Source of the DNA: Candidatus Yonathbacteria bacterium RIFCSPLOWO2_01_FULL_43_27
GTDB taxonomy: Bacteria > Patescibacteriota > Minisyncoccia > Phycocordibacterales > UBA1550
DNA length: 37,837 bases
Reading direction: 5' to 3'
Assembly (NCBI GenBank): GCA_001823545.1
Contig: MHUV01000001.1
Coordinates: forward strand, 1 to 37,837
Numbering within the stretch: the stretch's first letter is position 1; each line of letters starts with the position of its first letter. Of the stretch, positions 17,250 through 25,523 are shown piece by piece. Both the position numbers and the translations under genes were made by a program. Under the pieces are notes generated by a model. That model saw nothing but the letters and a program-made list of their open reading frames with translations. It was not told the origin of the DNA and ran no database searches.

Positions 17250-19142
17250 TTATTTTTTAGGAGTTTCAGAACCCTGAATACTTACCTCTGTAGGAACTAA
17301 ATTATTTACAATGGGCACAATAACGGTAAAGGTTGTACCCTTCCCTTCTACCGAATCCACCCATACCTGCCCACCGTGGCGCAAAATAATGCTTTTGACG
17401 ATAAACAAGCCGAGCCCCGAACCATCTGTTTGAAGATGAATGACATTTGTTGCGCGGAAGAATTTCGAGAATAATTTATGGAGCTCGCTCTTAGGAATAC
17501 CAACGCCTGTATCCTTAATTTTTACCTGCACATAATCCCCCTGTTTTTCAACTGAAATAAATACTCTTCCACCAGGAAGCGTGTACTTAACGGCATTATC
17601 AACGATATTTTGAAATGCAATCAAAAGTTTTTCATCATCAAACATAAACTCACCAACCTGCGCACGATCTTCTACAAGGATTTCAATACCACGCGCACGT
17701 GCGGCAAGTTCAGAATTTTCAACCAACGTCTTCAGTAATTTACTAAAATCATTTTTTTCAAATGCATAGCCAAATTTCCCATTTTCAATACGTGACACAT
17801 TCAGAAGATCGTTCACGAGCTGAATCATTTTTTCATTCGTATCGAAACCTCGTTTCAACATTTCCTTTTGTTCGGTCGAAATTGCGCCGAGATCGCCATC
17901 AAGGAGGAGCTTGAGCACCCACTTTACTCCTGAAAGTGGCGTACGAAGTTGGTGCGCAGCAACTGAGATAAAGTCTGACTTGAGGCGATCAAATTCGCGC
18001 AGGTTGGCAACCATTGAATTAAACACATCGCCGAATTTTCCAATTTCGTCATCAGATGAATATTCAATCACTTGATTCAAATCACCATCAGCAACTTTTT
18101 GCGCAACTTTTGAGTAGAGCATGATCGGGCCAATAATTTCCTTACGAAGAAAAATAGCGAGTGTGATAACCAAAATAGCGACAAAGATAACGCCAATGCC
18201 AACCATACGAAGTTCCAAAGCACTAATTCGCTCTTCGTATGATGAAGTCAATGTATGAATTTCAAGAAGGCCGATAATCTTACTCTTTCCTTCTACTTGG
18301 AGCTTAATGGGCTCCATCCTAAATATAACCTCCATACCTTCTTCGTGGATGCGAATATCCTCAGCATACTCAATATTACCAGCGATAACATCTTCACGCA
18401 TACGTTGATACTTAGACTCGTCATCGGCAAATTCATCCTTTTCTCCTCCGGTATTCGCAATAATGTTCAGCTTCGTATCAAAAACAATGAAGTCATGAAA
18501 AAAATCAAATCTCGTAACGTCATCGGTAATTTCTTGAATCGCATCGAGATCTTCTTTGCGTGTCGCAAAAATAGAACGCGCATTCTGCTCAATGCTGACC
18601 GAAATCACTTGAAGAAGTTTTTGAGCGTCAAGAACATCAGTGGAACCCTTTGATCGTGTTGCAACCTCAACCTCGATCATATTAATCATATTTTCTGTTT
18701 CTCCGCTATCTCCTTGATAGATAGGGATACGGCGTTCGAGCTCATAATGACCCCCTTCATCCTTACGCGTACTAATAGGTTTTTTCTCTACCTTTATCTT
18801 CTCGAGAATCTCAGAGTCGTTCGTATCTGCTTTGGTACCAACAAGATTATGATTGGTTGCAGCAATATACACACCACTCATATCCATCACGTCGACGTAT
18901 TTTACCCCCTCAATCACCGAGAGTTTGTCGACAACAGATTGCAGATGTTCCTCTTGCGTGCGCATCTGAGAAAACATTCGGGTAATATTTTCCAAAAGAA
19001 TTTCTCCAATAGTACTGGAGTCATTTCGCACCTGCTTTTCAATATTTGACCCCTCGATATTTACCACGATCCAAAACGCAACAGTGAGTACAATAGTGGT
19101 CACGACTACAAGCACGAGATTTATTTTTGTTCCAAGTTTCAT
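17250..19142 (-). CDS. Sensor histidine kinase (sensor-TM-HAMP-HisKA-HATPase_c)
   Basis: DFISVAAHQLRTPLSGVKWVLKLLLDG (H-box), FQNIVDNAVKYT (N-box), KDTGVGIPKSEL, GSGLGLFIVKSIILRHGG; HAMP region VADGDLNQVIEYSSDDEIGKFGDVFNSM. Likely start MKLGTKINLVLVVV at 19142. Confidence 0.94.
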   Translation of the reverse strand: MKLGTKINLVLVVVTTIVLTVAFWIVVNIEGSNIEKQVRNDSSTIGEILLENITRMFSQMRTQEEHLQSVVDKLSVIEGVKYVDVMDMSGVYIAATNHNLVGTKADTNDSEILEKIKVEKKPISTRKDEGGHYELERRIPIYQGDSGETENMINMIEVEVATRSKGSTDVLDAQKLLQVISVSIEQNARSIFATRKEDLDAIQEITDDVTRFDFFHDFIVFDTKLNIIANTGGEKDEFADDESKYQRMREDVIAGNIEYAEDIRIHEEGMEVIFRMEPIKLQVEGKSKIIGLLEIHTLTSSYEERISALELRMVGIGVIFVAILVITLAIFLRKEIIGPIMLYSKVAQKVADGDLNQVIEYSSDDEIGKFGDVFNSMVANLREFDRLKSDFISVAAHQLRTPLSGVKWVLKLLLDGDLGAISTEQKEMLKRGFDTNEKMIQLVNDLLNVSRIENGKFGYAFEKNDFSKLLKTLVENSELAARARGIEILVEDRAQVGEFMFDDEKLLIAFQNIVDNAVKYTLPGGRVFISVEKQGDYVQVKIKDTGVGIPKSELHKLFSKFFRATNVIHLQTDGSGLGLFIVKSIILRHGGQVWVDSVEGKGTTFTVIVPIVNNLVPTEVSIQGSETPKK

Positions 19143-19241
19143 ATACTTATGCAAGTATAACGTCAAACACTTCATATCGCAATGCAAAACAACGTTGCGC
19201 ACCGATAAAGAAATATGCGATAATGAATCTTATAATCAATT

Positions 19242-20708
19242 ATGGAAGAGAACATTTCAAATGAAGAAAAAAATATACGCGGTGGTACAGGAAGTAAAGG
19301 AAATCCCGTAGAAATAAAACGCGCCATCGCTGAAGCGACGAAGGATCTCAAGCGTGCTAGTAATGATGTTGAAAAAATCACCCGCGACAAAGAAGAACTT
19401 CTTCACGACCTTGCAGAACTTCGTGTCCATGAAAACGAAGAGGTTCCAAGTGTCATTAAAAAGGCTATCGAAAAAAGCATCCGTGCGGTACAGAAAAAAC
19501 TCAAGGAAATAAACGACCAATTACCAGAGGTCGACCTCTCGGCGGACCAAAAAAAGATTCATAAGATCATCACTGAATGGAAAGAGAACAAAAAAATACT
19601 CAACAACGCTCGACGAGCCCTTGCGCGTGGAGAACACAAGCTCGCGTTCGACCCTGCTGACAGAAAAGCGATGGGTGACACGAACCGCGCCGAAGCAACC
19701 ATTTACGACGCGAACCAAAAATTAGATAAGCTCGCGCAAGAAGCAACACTCATTGAAGAAAATAACATAAAAGATCCTACGACAGAGGAATTCGTCAATA
19801 TCCACACGGGAAACGAATCGATAGAAAAACAAGAACAAGAAACAACAGACGTAGCACCGCAAGAAAGAGCAATATCATTACCCCCCACTCCAACCCAAGC
19901 TCCCGAACCTACGGTGTCCGTAGAACCACAGGGAAACGAAAGCATTCTCTACACGCGCGAACAAGCGCTCGCTGACCAAAAAGAATGGGAGCACAAGCAT
20001 AGATCTTCCATAGAAAAAATCATCACATCTGCTCTTGAAGAAGTTACTCATAATGATATTTCTCAAGAAGGTGCCGTTATCCAAACACCTGAACCAATCA
20101 AAACAGAGACAGCAGAAGCGCCGATTGAAAACCCTTCAATACCTGAGACCCCTCTCCTTCTTGATGACGGTAACGACACACCGCAGAAAAACAGTGCCGA
20201 GGAACAGAAAGAAGAAATTGTGGTGCCAATAGTCCTAGAGGAAATTACCAACGAGGATGTTCCCATGAAAGAAACGCCGGAAGATGAAGTCTCAACACCA
20301 GCAGAAACAATCAATCTGAAAGAGACTAGAGAAACACCAATTCAATCAGTGCAACTTTCTCCCTATGTAGAAAAGATGCTCAACGATCACCTTGATAAAC
20401 TTTTTGGAGATAAAGGCTTTCTTGGTTTCGGAAAAACAAAAGGTATAGATTCTCGACATTGGAATGAACCCGTTAACGGATTTTCAACAAAAACCATCAA
20501 TGAAATCCGTAACCCCCGAAATGAAAGCGGTTCTACATCAACAGAACTTTGGGGGGTTGCAAATGAACAAGAAAGAACTAAAATGCATGAATACATTCTT
20601 CAGGCAACCAATCAAACAGGAGTAACTCCTAACCCCGATGAAAAAATAATTGACTATATAAAACGAGTATTAGAGATAACCGCACATAACAACAATGGAC
20701 AGCAATAA
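19242..20708 (+). CDS. Hypothetical coiled-coil / low-complexity acidic protein
   Basis: 488 aa; heptad-like N-terminus, Glu/Thr/Pro-rich middle, globular-looking C-terminus (LSPYVEKMLNDHLDKLFGDKGFLGFGKTKGIDSRHWNE); 4 codons overlap with next ORF. Confidence 0.8.
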   Translation: MEENISNEEKNIRGGTGSKGNPVEIKRAIAEATKDLKRASNDVEKITRDKEELLHDLAELRVHENEEVPSVIKKAIEKSIRAVQKKLKEINDQLPEVDLSADQKKIHKIITEWKENKKILNNARRALARGEHKLAFDPADRKAMGDTNRAEATIYDANQKLDKLAQEATLIEENNIKDPTTEEFVNIHTGNESIEKQEQETTDVAPQERAISLPPTPTQAPEPTVSVEPQGNESILYTREQALADQKEWEHKHRSSIEKIITSALEEVTHNDISQEGAVIQTPEPIKTETAEAPIENPSIPETPLLLDDGNDTPQKNSAEEQKEEIVVPIVLEEITNEDVPMKETPEDEVSTPAETINLKETRETPIQSVQLSPYVEKMLNDHLDKLFGDKGFLGFGKTKGIDSRHWNEPVNGFSTKTINEIRNPRNESGSTSTELWGVANEQERTKMHEYILQATNQTGVTPNPDEKIIDYIKRVLEITAHNNNGQQ

Positions 20709-21036
20709 ACTTCGTGAACTATTAATACAAGAAATGGACATCGGCACGTTGTCCAAAGAAGCACAGAATGATATTCTTTCCAAGGTAGGAGAAACTGTTC
20801 TTACCACACTCACCACCTCTATTTTTGAGAAACTCTCAGAAAATGCACGTAATGAATTTGAAAAAATAAGCGTTACGGGAGATCATACCCTCATCCAAGA
20901 ATTTTTGGATACCAATGTCCCTGATCTCAGTACGCTGGTCAAAGAAGCCATCAGGAAAGCACTTAATGCCTATAAAGAACAGGCGATAAAACAAATACTC
21001 AGGGGAGATTCACCCGAAGGAGAAGCGCACAAATAA
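20695..21036 (+). CDS. Small hypothetical helical protein (possibly DUF5663-like)
   Basis: 113 aa MDSNKLRELLIQEMDIGTLSKEAQNDILSKVGETVLTTLTTSIFEKLSENARNEFEKI...; family suggestion from memory only. Confidence 0.7.
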   Translation: MDSNKLRELLIQEMDIGTLSKEAQNDILSKVGETVLTTLTTSIFEKLSENARNEFEKISVTGDHTLIQEFLDTNVPDLSTLVKEAIRKALNAYKEQAIKQILRGDSPEGEAHK

Positions 21037-21037
21037 T

Positions 21038-22996
21038 ATGAAACACCTCGAACACTTAAATGAAATGCAACGCGAAGCGGCCGTCCACAAGGACGGCCCT
21101 CTTCTTATTATCGCTGGCGCAGGAACCGGCAAAACAAGCACACTCACTCATCGAATCCTTAACCTTATCAAAGAGGGCGTTCCTCCGAGTGAGATCCTTG
21201 CGATCACCTTTACCAACAAAGCTGCCAAGGAAATGAGTATCCGCGTTGCAAACCTTTTAGAAAAATACGGGTTTACGGCAGGACTCCGCTATGAAGACGC
21301 ACGTCCATGGATTGGTACCTTTCATTCACTCGGCGTATACGTCCTTCGTGCGCACGCACACGTATTCGGCCTTACGAAGCATTTCGCCATTCTCGACAAA
21401 AGTGGCGCGAGCTCTCTCATGAAAGAAGCCGTGAAAGCGGAGGGATTAGACCCAAAACAATTTTCTCCTGACCGTATCGGGAATGTCATATCACGTCAAA
21501 AAGGCAACCTTATGACCGTAGAACGATACCGCACAGAAGCTGGAAATTCTTATTTCCCTACTATTGTCGCAGGAGTATGGGGAAGATATGAAGAATACCT
21601 CAAGCGTGAAAAGGCGCTTGATTTCGATGACCTCATTTTAAAAACAGTCATTTTGCTTCGTGATAATCCAGAGATTCGTGCTTCATACCAAAAACGCTGG
21701 CGCTATATCCACATCGACGAATACCAAGACACTAACGGCGCACAATACGAACTTGCACGCTTGCTTACCGGTACCACCAAGAATATTTGTGTGGTGGGTG
21801 ATGCCGATCAAAACGTCTACTCGTGGCGTGGGGCAAACATTCAAAACATTTTAAATTTTGAACAAGATTACGAAGGCGCACAAACAATTCTCCTTGAAGA
21901 AAATTATCGTTCCACACAGACAATCCTTACGGCAGCAAATGACATTATTAAAAAAAATACCGTACGAAAAGAAAAGAACCTGTATACCAAAAATAGTACC
22001 GGAGAAAAAATAGGCATTATTGAAACATACGACGAAGGTGGTGAGGCGCGCGCCATAGGGCAGAAGATTAAGGAACTACGCGCAGACGGAGCACAGCCAG
22101 AAGATATTGCAATTCTCTATCGTGCAAACTTTCAGTCACGCGCGCTTGAGGAAGCGTTTCTCCTTATGGATGTCCCCTATCAAGTGCTCGGCGTACGATT
22201 CTTTGAACGCAAAGAGGTTAAAGATATTCTCTCGTTTATTCGCGCAGGACTTAACCCAGATAGCCTCTCGGATATCAAGCGCATCATCGACGTACCTCCA
22301 CGCGGTATCGGAAAGACAACGCTCGCAAAAATGTTTGCCAAGGATGAAGCATCCCTCCCACCCGCAGGACAGAAACGCGTTGCGGAATTCTGGAAGCTCC
22401 TTTCTGACATTAAAGAGTACGCTCTTCTAGAAAAAACTTCCAACCTTATTAAGTTTGTCTCAGAAAAAACAGGTATTGAAGCATCTCTTAAAACAGGGCA
22501 CGATGACGATAATGAGCGCCTTGAGAATATTCACGAGCTCGTTACCCTTGCGACTAAATACGACATCCTCCCTCCCGACGAAGCTGTGGAGAAACTGTTA
22601 GGCGACGCTACGCTCGCAAGCGACCAAGACTCCCTTATGGAAAGCGAGAACGCGGTAAAACTAATGACCGTACACGCATCGAAAGGTCTTGAATTCCCCC
22701 ACGTATTTGTCGCAGGGCTCGAGCACGACCTTTTCCCTCATCGACGTATGGGAGAAAAAGCAGTATCAAAAGAAGACGGAGAGGAAGAGCGTCGCCTCTT
22801 TTATGTTGCGGTTACACGCGCCAAGAAAAAATTGTTTCTTTCTCACGCTGCCGTACGCACCATTTTTGGTGAACGTAGAATGAATACTCCTTCAGAATTC
22901 CTCTCTGATATCAGTAGTGAGTGCGTTGAACACGAACACGTAACGAGCACGAAAAAAGGTGACGACGACGAGCCGATTATTCGCATTGATTGGTAA
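21038..22996 (+). CDS. UvrD/PcrA-type ATP-dependent DNA helicase
   Basis: 652 aa; LNEMQREAA, IAGAGTGKTSTLTHRI (Walker A), IHIDEYQDTN, VVGDADQNVYSWRGA, LMTVHASKGLEFPHVFV, RRLFYVAVTRAKKKL. Confidence 0.96.
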   Translation: MKHLEHLNEMQREAAVHKDGPLLIIAGAGTGKTSTLTHRILNLIKEGVPPSEILAITFTNKAAKEMSIRVANLLEKYGFTAGLRYEDARPWIGTFHSLGVYVLRAHAHVFGLTKHFAILDKSGASSLMKEAVKAEGLDPKQFSPDRIGNVISRQKGNLMTVERYRTEAGNSYFPTIVAGVWGRYEEYLKREKALDFDDLILKTVILLRDNPEIRASYQKRWRYIHIDEYQDTNGAQYELARLLTGTTKNICVVGDADQNVYSWRGANIQNILNFEQDYEGAQTILLEENYRSTQTILTAANDIIKKNTVRKEKNLYTKNSTGEKIGIIETYDEGGEARAIGQKIKELRADGAQPEDIAILYRANFQSRALEEAFLLMDVPYQVLGVRFFERKEVKDILSFIRAGLNPDSLSDIKRIIDVPPRGIGKTTLAKMFAKDEASLPPAGQKRVAEFWKLLSDIKEYALLEKTSNLIKFVSEKTGIEASLKTGHDDDNERLENIHELVTLATKYDILPPDEAVEKLLGDATLASDQDSLMESENAVKLMTVHASKGLEFPHVFVAGLEHDLFPHRRMGEKAVSKEDGEEERRLFYVAVTRAKKKLFLSHAAVRTIFGERRMNTPSEFLSDISSECVEHEHVTSTKKGDDDEPIIRIDW

Positions 22997-23035
22997 AAGG
23001 TGCCTGCTGTGATAGTGTTTACTACAACACATACT

Positions 23036-23836
23036 ATGCGCGCAAAAAAATCACTAGGGCAGAATTTTCTCAATTCAAAAACGATTGCACACGAAATTGT
23101 GCGCTCAGCAGAACTTTCGGGCTCTGATACGGTGCTTGAAATTGGACCAGGGAAAGGGTTTTTAACTGCTGAACTCCTCAAGACAGGAGCGCATATTTTT
23201 GCAATCGAGAAAGATGATCGGCTCATACCATTCCTGCAGGAAAAATTTGCTGAAGAAATGACAAAAGGTGTATTTACCCTCATTCATGATGACGTTACCA
23301 ATTTTGACCCACACGCATACGGATTAAACGACGGTGCCTACAAACTTATTGCCAACATCCCCTATTATCTCACCGGATACATCATCCGTACATTTCTTGA
23401 AACGCCACACAAACCAGAGAGAATGATCTTGATGATTCAAAAGGAAGTGGCTGACCGTATTGTCGCGCGCGACAAAAAGGAAAGCATCCTCTCTATTGCG
23501 GTCAAAGCATACGGTACACCTCGTATCGTCAAGAAAGTTCCTGCGCGCTACTTTACCCCTGCCCCTAACGTTGATTCTGCGGTACTAGCAATTGAGCATA
23601 TTTCGAACACACATTTTACAGATAGAAAATTGGAGAAACTTTTTTTTGATATTGTAAAAACAGGTTTTGCCCACAAACGCAAACAGCTTGCGGGTAATCT
23701 CAAAGAGCTGTTTGGCAACACGACTTCGACACTACTAGCACAAACGGGGATCAGCCCTCACGCACGCGCAGAGGATATTACTCTAGAAGAGTGGCTTGTT
23801 TGTACCAAGAAAGCATCTGCACTCCTTAATATGTAA
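23036..23836 (+). CDS. rsmA: 16S rRNA (adenine(1518)-N6/adenine(1519)-N6)-dimethyltransferase
   Basis: MRAKKSLGQNFLNSKTIAHEIV, VLEIGPGKGFLTAELL, IANIPYYLTGYII; ORF track start 23000, MRAKKSLGQNF at 23036 preferred. Confidence 0.93.
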   Translation: MRAKKSLGQNFLNSKTIAHEIVRSAELSGSDTVLEIGPGKGFLTAELLKTGAHIFAIEKDDRLIPFLQEKFAEEMTKGVFTLIHDDVTNFDPHAYGLNDGAYKLIANIPYYLTGYIIRTFLETPHKPERMILMIQKEVADRIVARDKKESILSIAVKAYGTPRIVKKVPARYFTPAPNVDSAVLAIEHISNTHFTDRKLEKLFFDIVKTGFAHKRKQLAGNLKELFGNTTSTLLAQTGISPHARAEDITLEEWLVCTKKASALLNM

Positions 23837-23866
23837 AAACCCTATCGAAATATTGATAGGGTTTTT
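23837..23866. terminator. Intrinsic terminator
   Basis: AAACCCTATC gaaatatt GATAGGGTTT followed by T run. Confidence 0.85.
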
Positions 23867-23868
23867 TA

Positions 23869-24099
23869 TTATTTATTCAACGCGTCGACTCGTGTTTTCT
23901 CACGAAGGGCATCAAGCTCTTGAGAATCCTTCCGTGCAGAAGGTGAGAGGACGGGGGCAAAAATTGCACGCAACGACTCCTTTGCTTTTTGCGCAATAAG
24001 ATAATCACGATATTCAAAATATTTAAAGAGTAAGAACGCACCGATAAATAAGTTTAAGAAAATAAGAAAAAGGATCGCAATTTGTTTTTTATGTATCAT
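23869..24099 (-). CDS. Small membrane protein, paralogue of the next ORF
   Basis: 76 aa MIHKKQIAILFLIFLNLFIGAFLLFKYFEYRDYLIAQKA...LSPSARKDSQELDALR. Confidence 0.75.
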   Translation of the reverse strand: MIHKKQIAILFLIFLNLFIGAFLLFKYFEYRDYLIAQKAKESLRAIFAPVLSPSARKDSQELDALREKTRVDALNK

Positions 24100-24120
24100 A
24101 AGATAGTAAAACGCGTACTA

Positions 24121-24516
24121 CTAATTACTTACAGGTAAACGTGTTTGTGCTTGTACCCGAAGAGTATCGAGATCTAAAAGTTGCTGCTGTTGTACCTTTG
24201 GCGATATCGTTGTTGTTTTATTTTGTGCTGCTTTCTTGCGGGCAACGTCGAGTGCCTTTTGCTGACTTATGATGGTTGATGTCGCAAGTGGCGTGGATGA
24301 CGCTTGGTATGCGGTACGAAGAGCACTGAGCACCCTCACCTCAGCGCGTGCCTCTGGAGAAAGAGGAGGGAGTGGAGAAGTTAGTGGCTTCACTACTTTG
24401 ATAGTGTTATGCAATGCTTGGTACTCACGGTACTCAAGATATTTCATTGTGCAAAGGACACCAATAGCAATGTTCCCAAGAACGAGAAAAGCGAGGATGA
24501 TATAATTCCTACTCAT
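24121..24516 (-). CDS. Small membrane protein, paralogue of the adjacent ORF
   Basis: 131 aa MSRNYIILAFLVLGNIAIGVLCTMKYLEYREYQALHNTIK...LSPEARAEVRVLSALR; promoter-like TTGCTC-18-TATAAT upstream on the minus strand. Confidence 0.78.
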   Translation of the reverse strand: MSRNYIILAFLVLGNIAIGVLCTMKYLEYREYQALHNTIKVVKPLTSPLPPLSPEARAEVRVLSALRTAYQASSTPLATSTIISQQKALDVARKKAAQNKTTTISPKVQQQQLLDLDTLRVQAQTRLPVSN

Positions 24517-24619
24517 AAAAAAATTATACCATAGTTATATTTTAAAGAGCAATGTTGCATTCATCCAAACTGGACAACAATTGAATTACCTCCCCTCTCT
24601 CATACTCATTACATTTTAC

Positions 24620-24671
24620 TCACCCTGTCCGCCTATACAGTACTATAGTACCGTATAGGCGGACAGGGTGA
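24620..24671. repeat. 52-nt near-perfect dyad with core CAGTACTATAGTACC (copy 1)
   Basis: TCACCCTGTCCGCCTATAC (24620-24638) / GTATAGGCGGACAGGGTGA (24653-24671), perfect 19-bp arms; inner palindrome GTACTATAGTAC 24640-24651. Confidence 0.95.
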
Positions 24672-24793
24672 AAACAATAACATATATACCCAAATAAACT
24701 CCTTTGCTCAATGATGAAAAGGGTGTGTTGTTTTGCCTTTGCCTAGGACGTGAATTTACTGATTCGTTCGCGCCACTAATAAAAATCAACTGT

Positions 24794-25333
24794 TCAAAGT
24801 TTAAAAACTTTTTTGAGAGGCTCCACTCCCTCTACTTCGTCCGCAGTAATAACACGAATATATTTGCGCACACCAAAGCACTCACCAACAAAATCAATTT
24901 CTTTCTTGCAAGGGAATGGGGTAATGAATACTGATTTTTGATACTGCACGCATCCAAGTTTTTTAAGAACAAGGTTGATTCCTCGACGCGCCATCTTTTT
25001 GTCTTCAGGAATGTCAAACATAATCAAACGCCATTTCTTATCCCATTTTTTTTGGTGTTCAATCTTCATTGAATCGAGTTTGTATTTCTTTGCTCGCTCG
25101 CTACCAAGGAGGGTGAGTGTATAATAATCTTCACCGTTAGTGATTTTCTTTTTTACGAAACCTTTTTTCTCAAGACGCAAGAAGGAGCGCTTGATCTCCC
25201 ACTTACCTCGACGACTCTTCGGATGAAAATATTTAAAAAGCTGTAAAGCGTTTGGTGCAACAATCGCCGTCGTCAAAACTCCAGCGCCAAGTAAAATGTT
25301 CAATATCATTTCCTGTCGTTCTTGTTTTTTCAT
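24794..25333 (-). CDS. PaaX-like / Cas2-like domain protein (N-terminal winged-helix-like region plus ferredoxin-fold Cas2-like region)
   Basis: Start MKKQERQEMILNILLGAG at 25333; SRRGKWEIKRSFLRLEKKGFVKKK (wHTH-like), WRLIMFDIPEDKKMARRGINLVLKKLGCVQYQKSVFITPFPCKKEIDFVGECFGV (Cas2/PaaX middle-domain style). ORF track start 25474 reads through the upstream dyad. Confidence 0.82.
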   Translation of the reverse strand: MKKQERQEMILNILLGAGVLTTAIVAPNALQLFKYFHPKSRRGKWEIKRSFLRLEKKGFVKKKITNGEDYYTLTLLGSERAKKYKLDSMKIEHQKKWDKKWRLIMFDIPEDKKMARRGINLVLKKLGCVQYQKSVFITPFPCKKEIDFVGECFGVRKYIRVITADEVEGVEPLKKVFKL

Positions 25334-25342
25334 ACTCTTGTT

Positions 25343-25348
25343 ATTATA
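25343..25348 (-). promoter_or_regulatory. -10 element of the PaaX/Cas2-like gene
   Basis: Minus strand TATAAT 10 nt upstream of the ATG (25333); a CTGTCA -35-like hexamer 16 bp upstream lies inside the dyad. Confidence 0.55.
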
Positions 25349-25357
25349 TACACAAAT

Positions 25358-25409
25358 CATTACTGACAGCCTATCCAGTACTATAGTACCAAATAGGCTG
25401 TCAGTAATG
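25358..25409. repeat. 52-nt dyad with core CAGTACTATAGTACC (copy 2), promoter-proximal
   Basis: CATTACTGACAGCCTAT (25358-25374) / ATAGGCTGTCAGTAATG (25393-25409), perfect 17-bp arms; inner palindrome GTACTATAGTAC 25378-25389. Confidence 0.95.
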
Positions 25410-25523
25410 CAAGAGTGTGTAGAAAACTTACTCAGGGTGTTGGCATTGAAAATAGAACATAGAACATACAACACGTGAGATGCATCAAGTGAAATTTAAC
25501 GGTTGGAAACTAATGGATGAAAA

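Noticed and set aside
18255-19049. Plus-strand ORFs (132 and 111 aa) opposite the histidine kinase
   Set aside because: Antisense to a well-supported conserved protein; no independent evidence.
19142-19160. Inverted repeat TATACTT...AAGTATA at the histidine kinase start
   Set aside because: Short and AT-rich; not distinguishable from chance without comparative data.
24620-25409. CRISPR locus suggested by a Cas2-like protein and two related repeats
   Set aside because: Only two dyads about 700 bp apart, no regular spacers, no Cas1 or effector; the protein has a PaaX-like wHTH extension, so a regulator/palindrome module is more plausible than CRISPR.
25334-25474. N-terminal extension of the Cas2-like ORF in the ORF track
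   Set aside because: It translates through the dyad and promoter; MKKQERQEMILN at 25333 is the sensible start.
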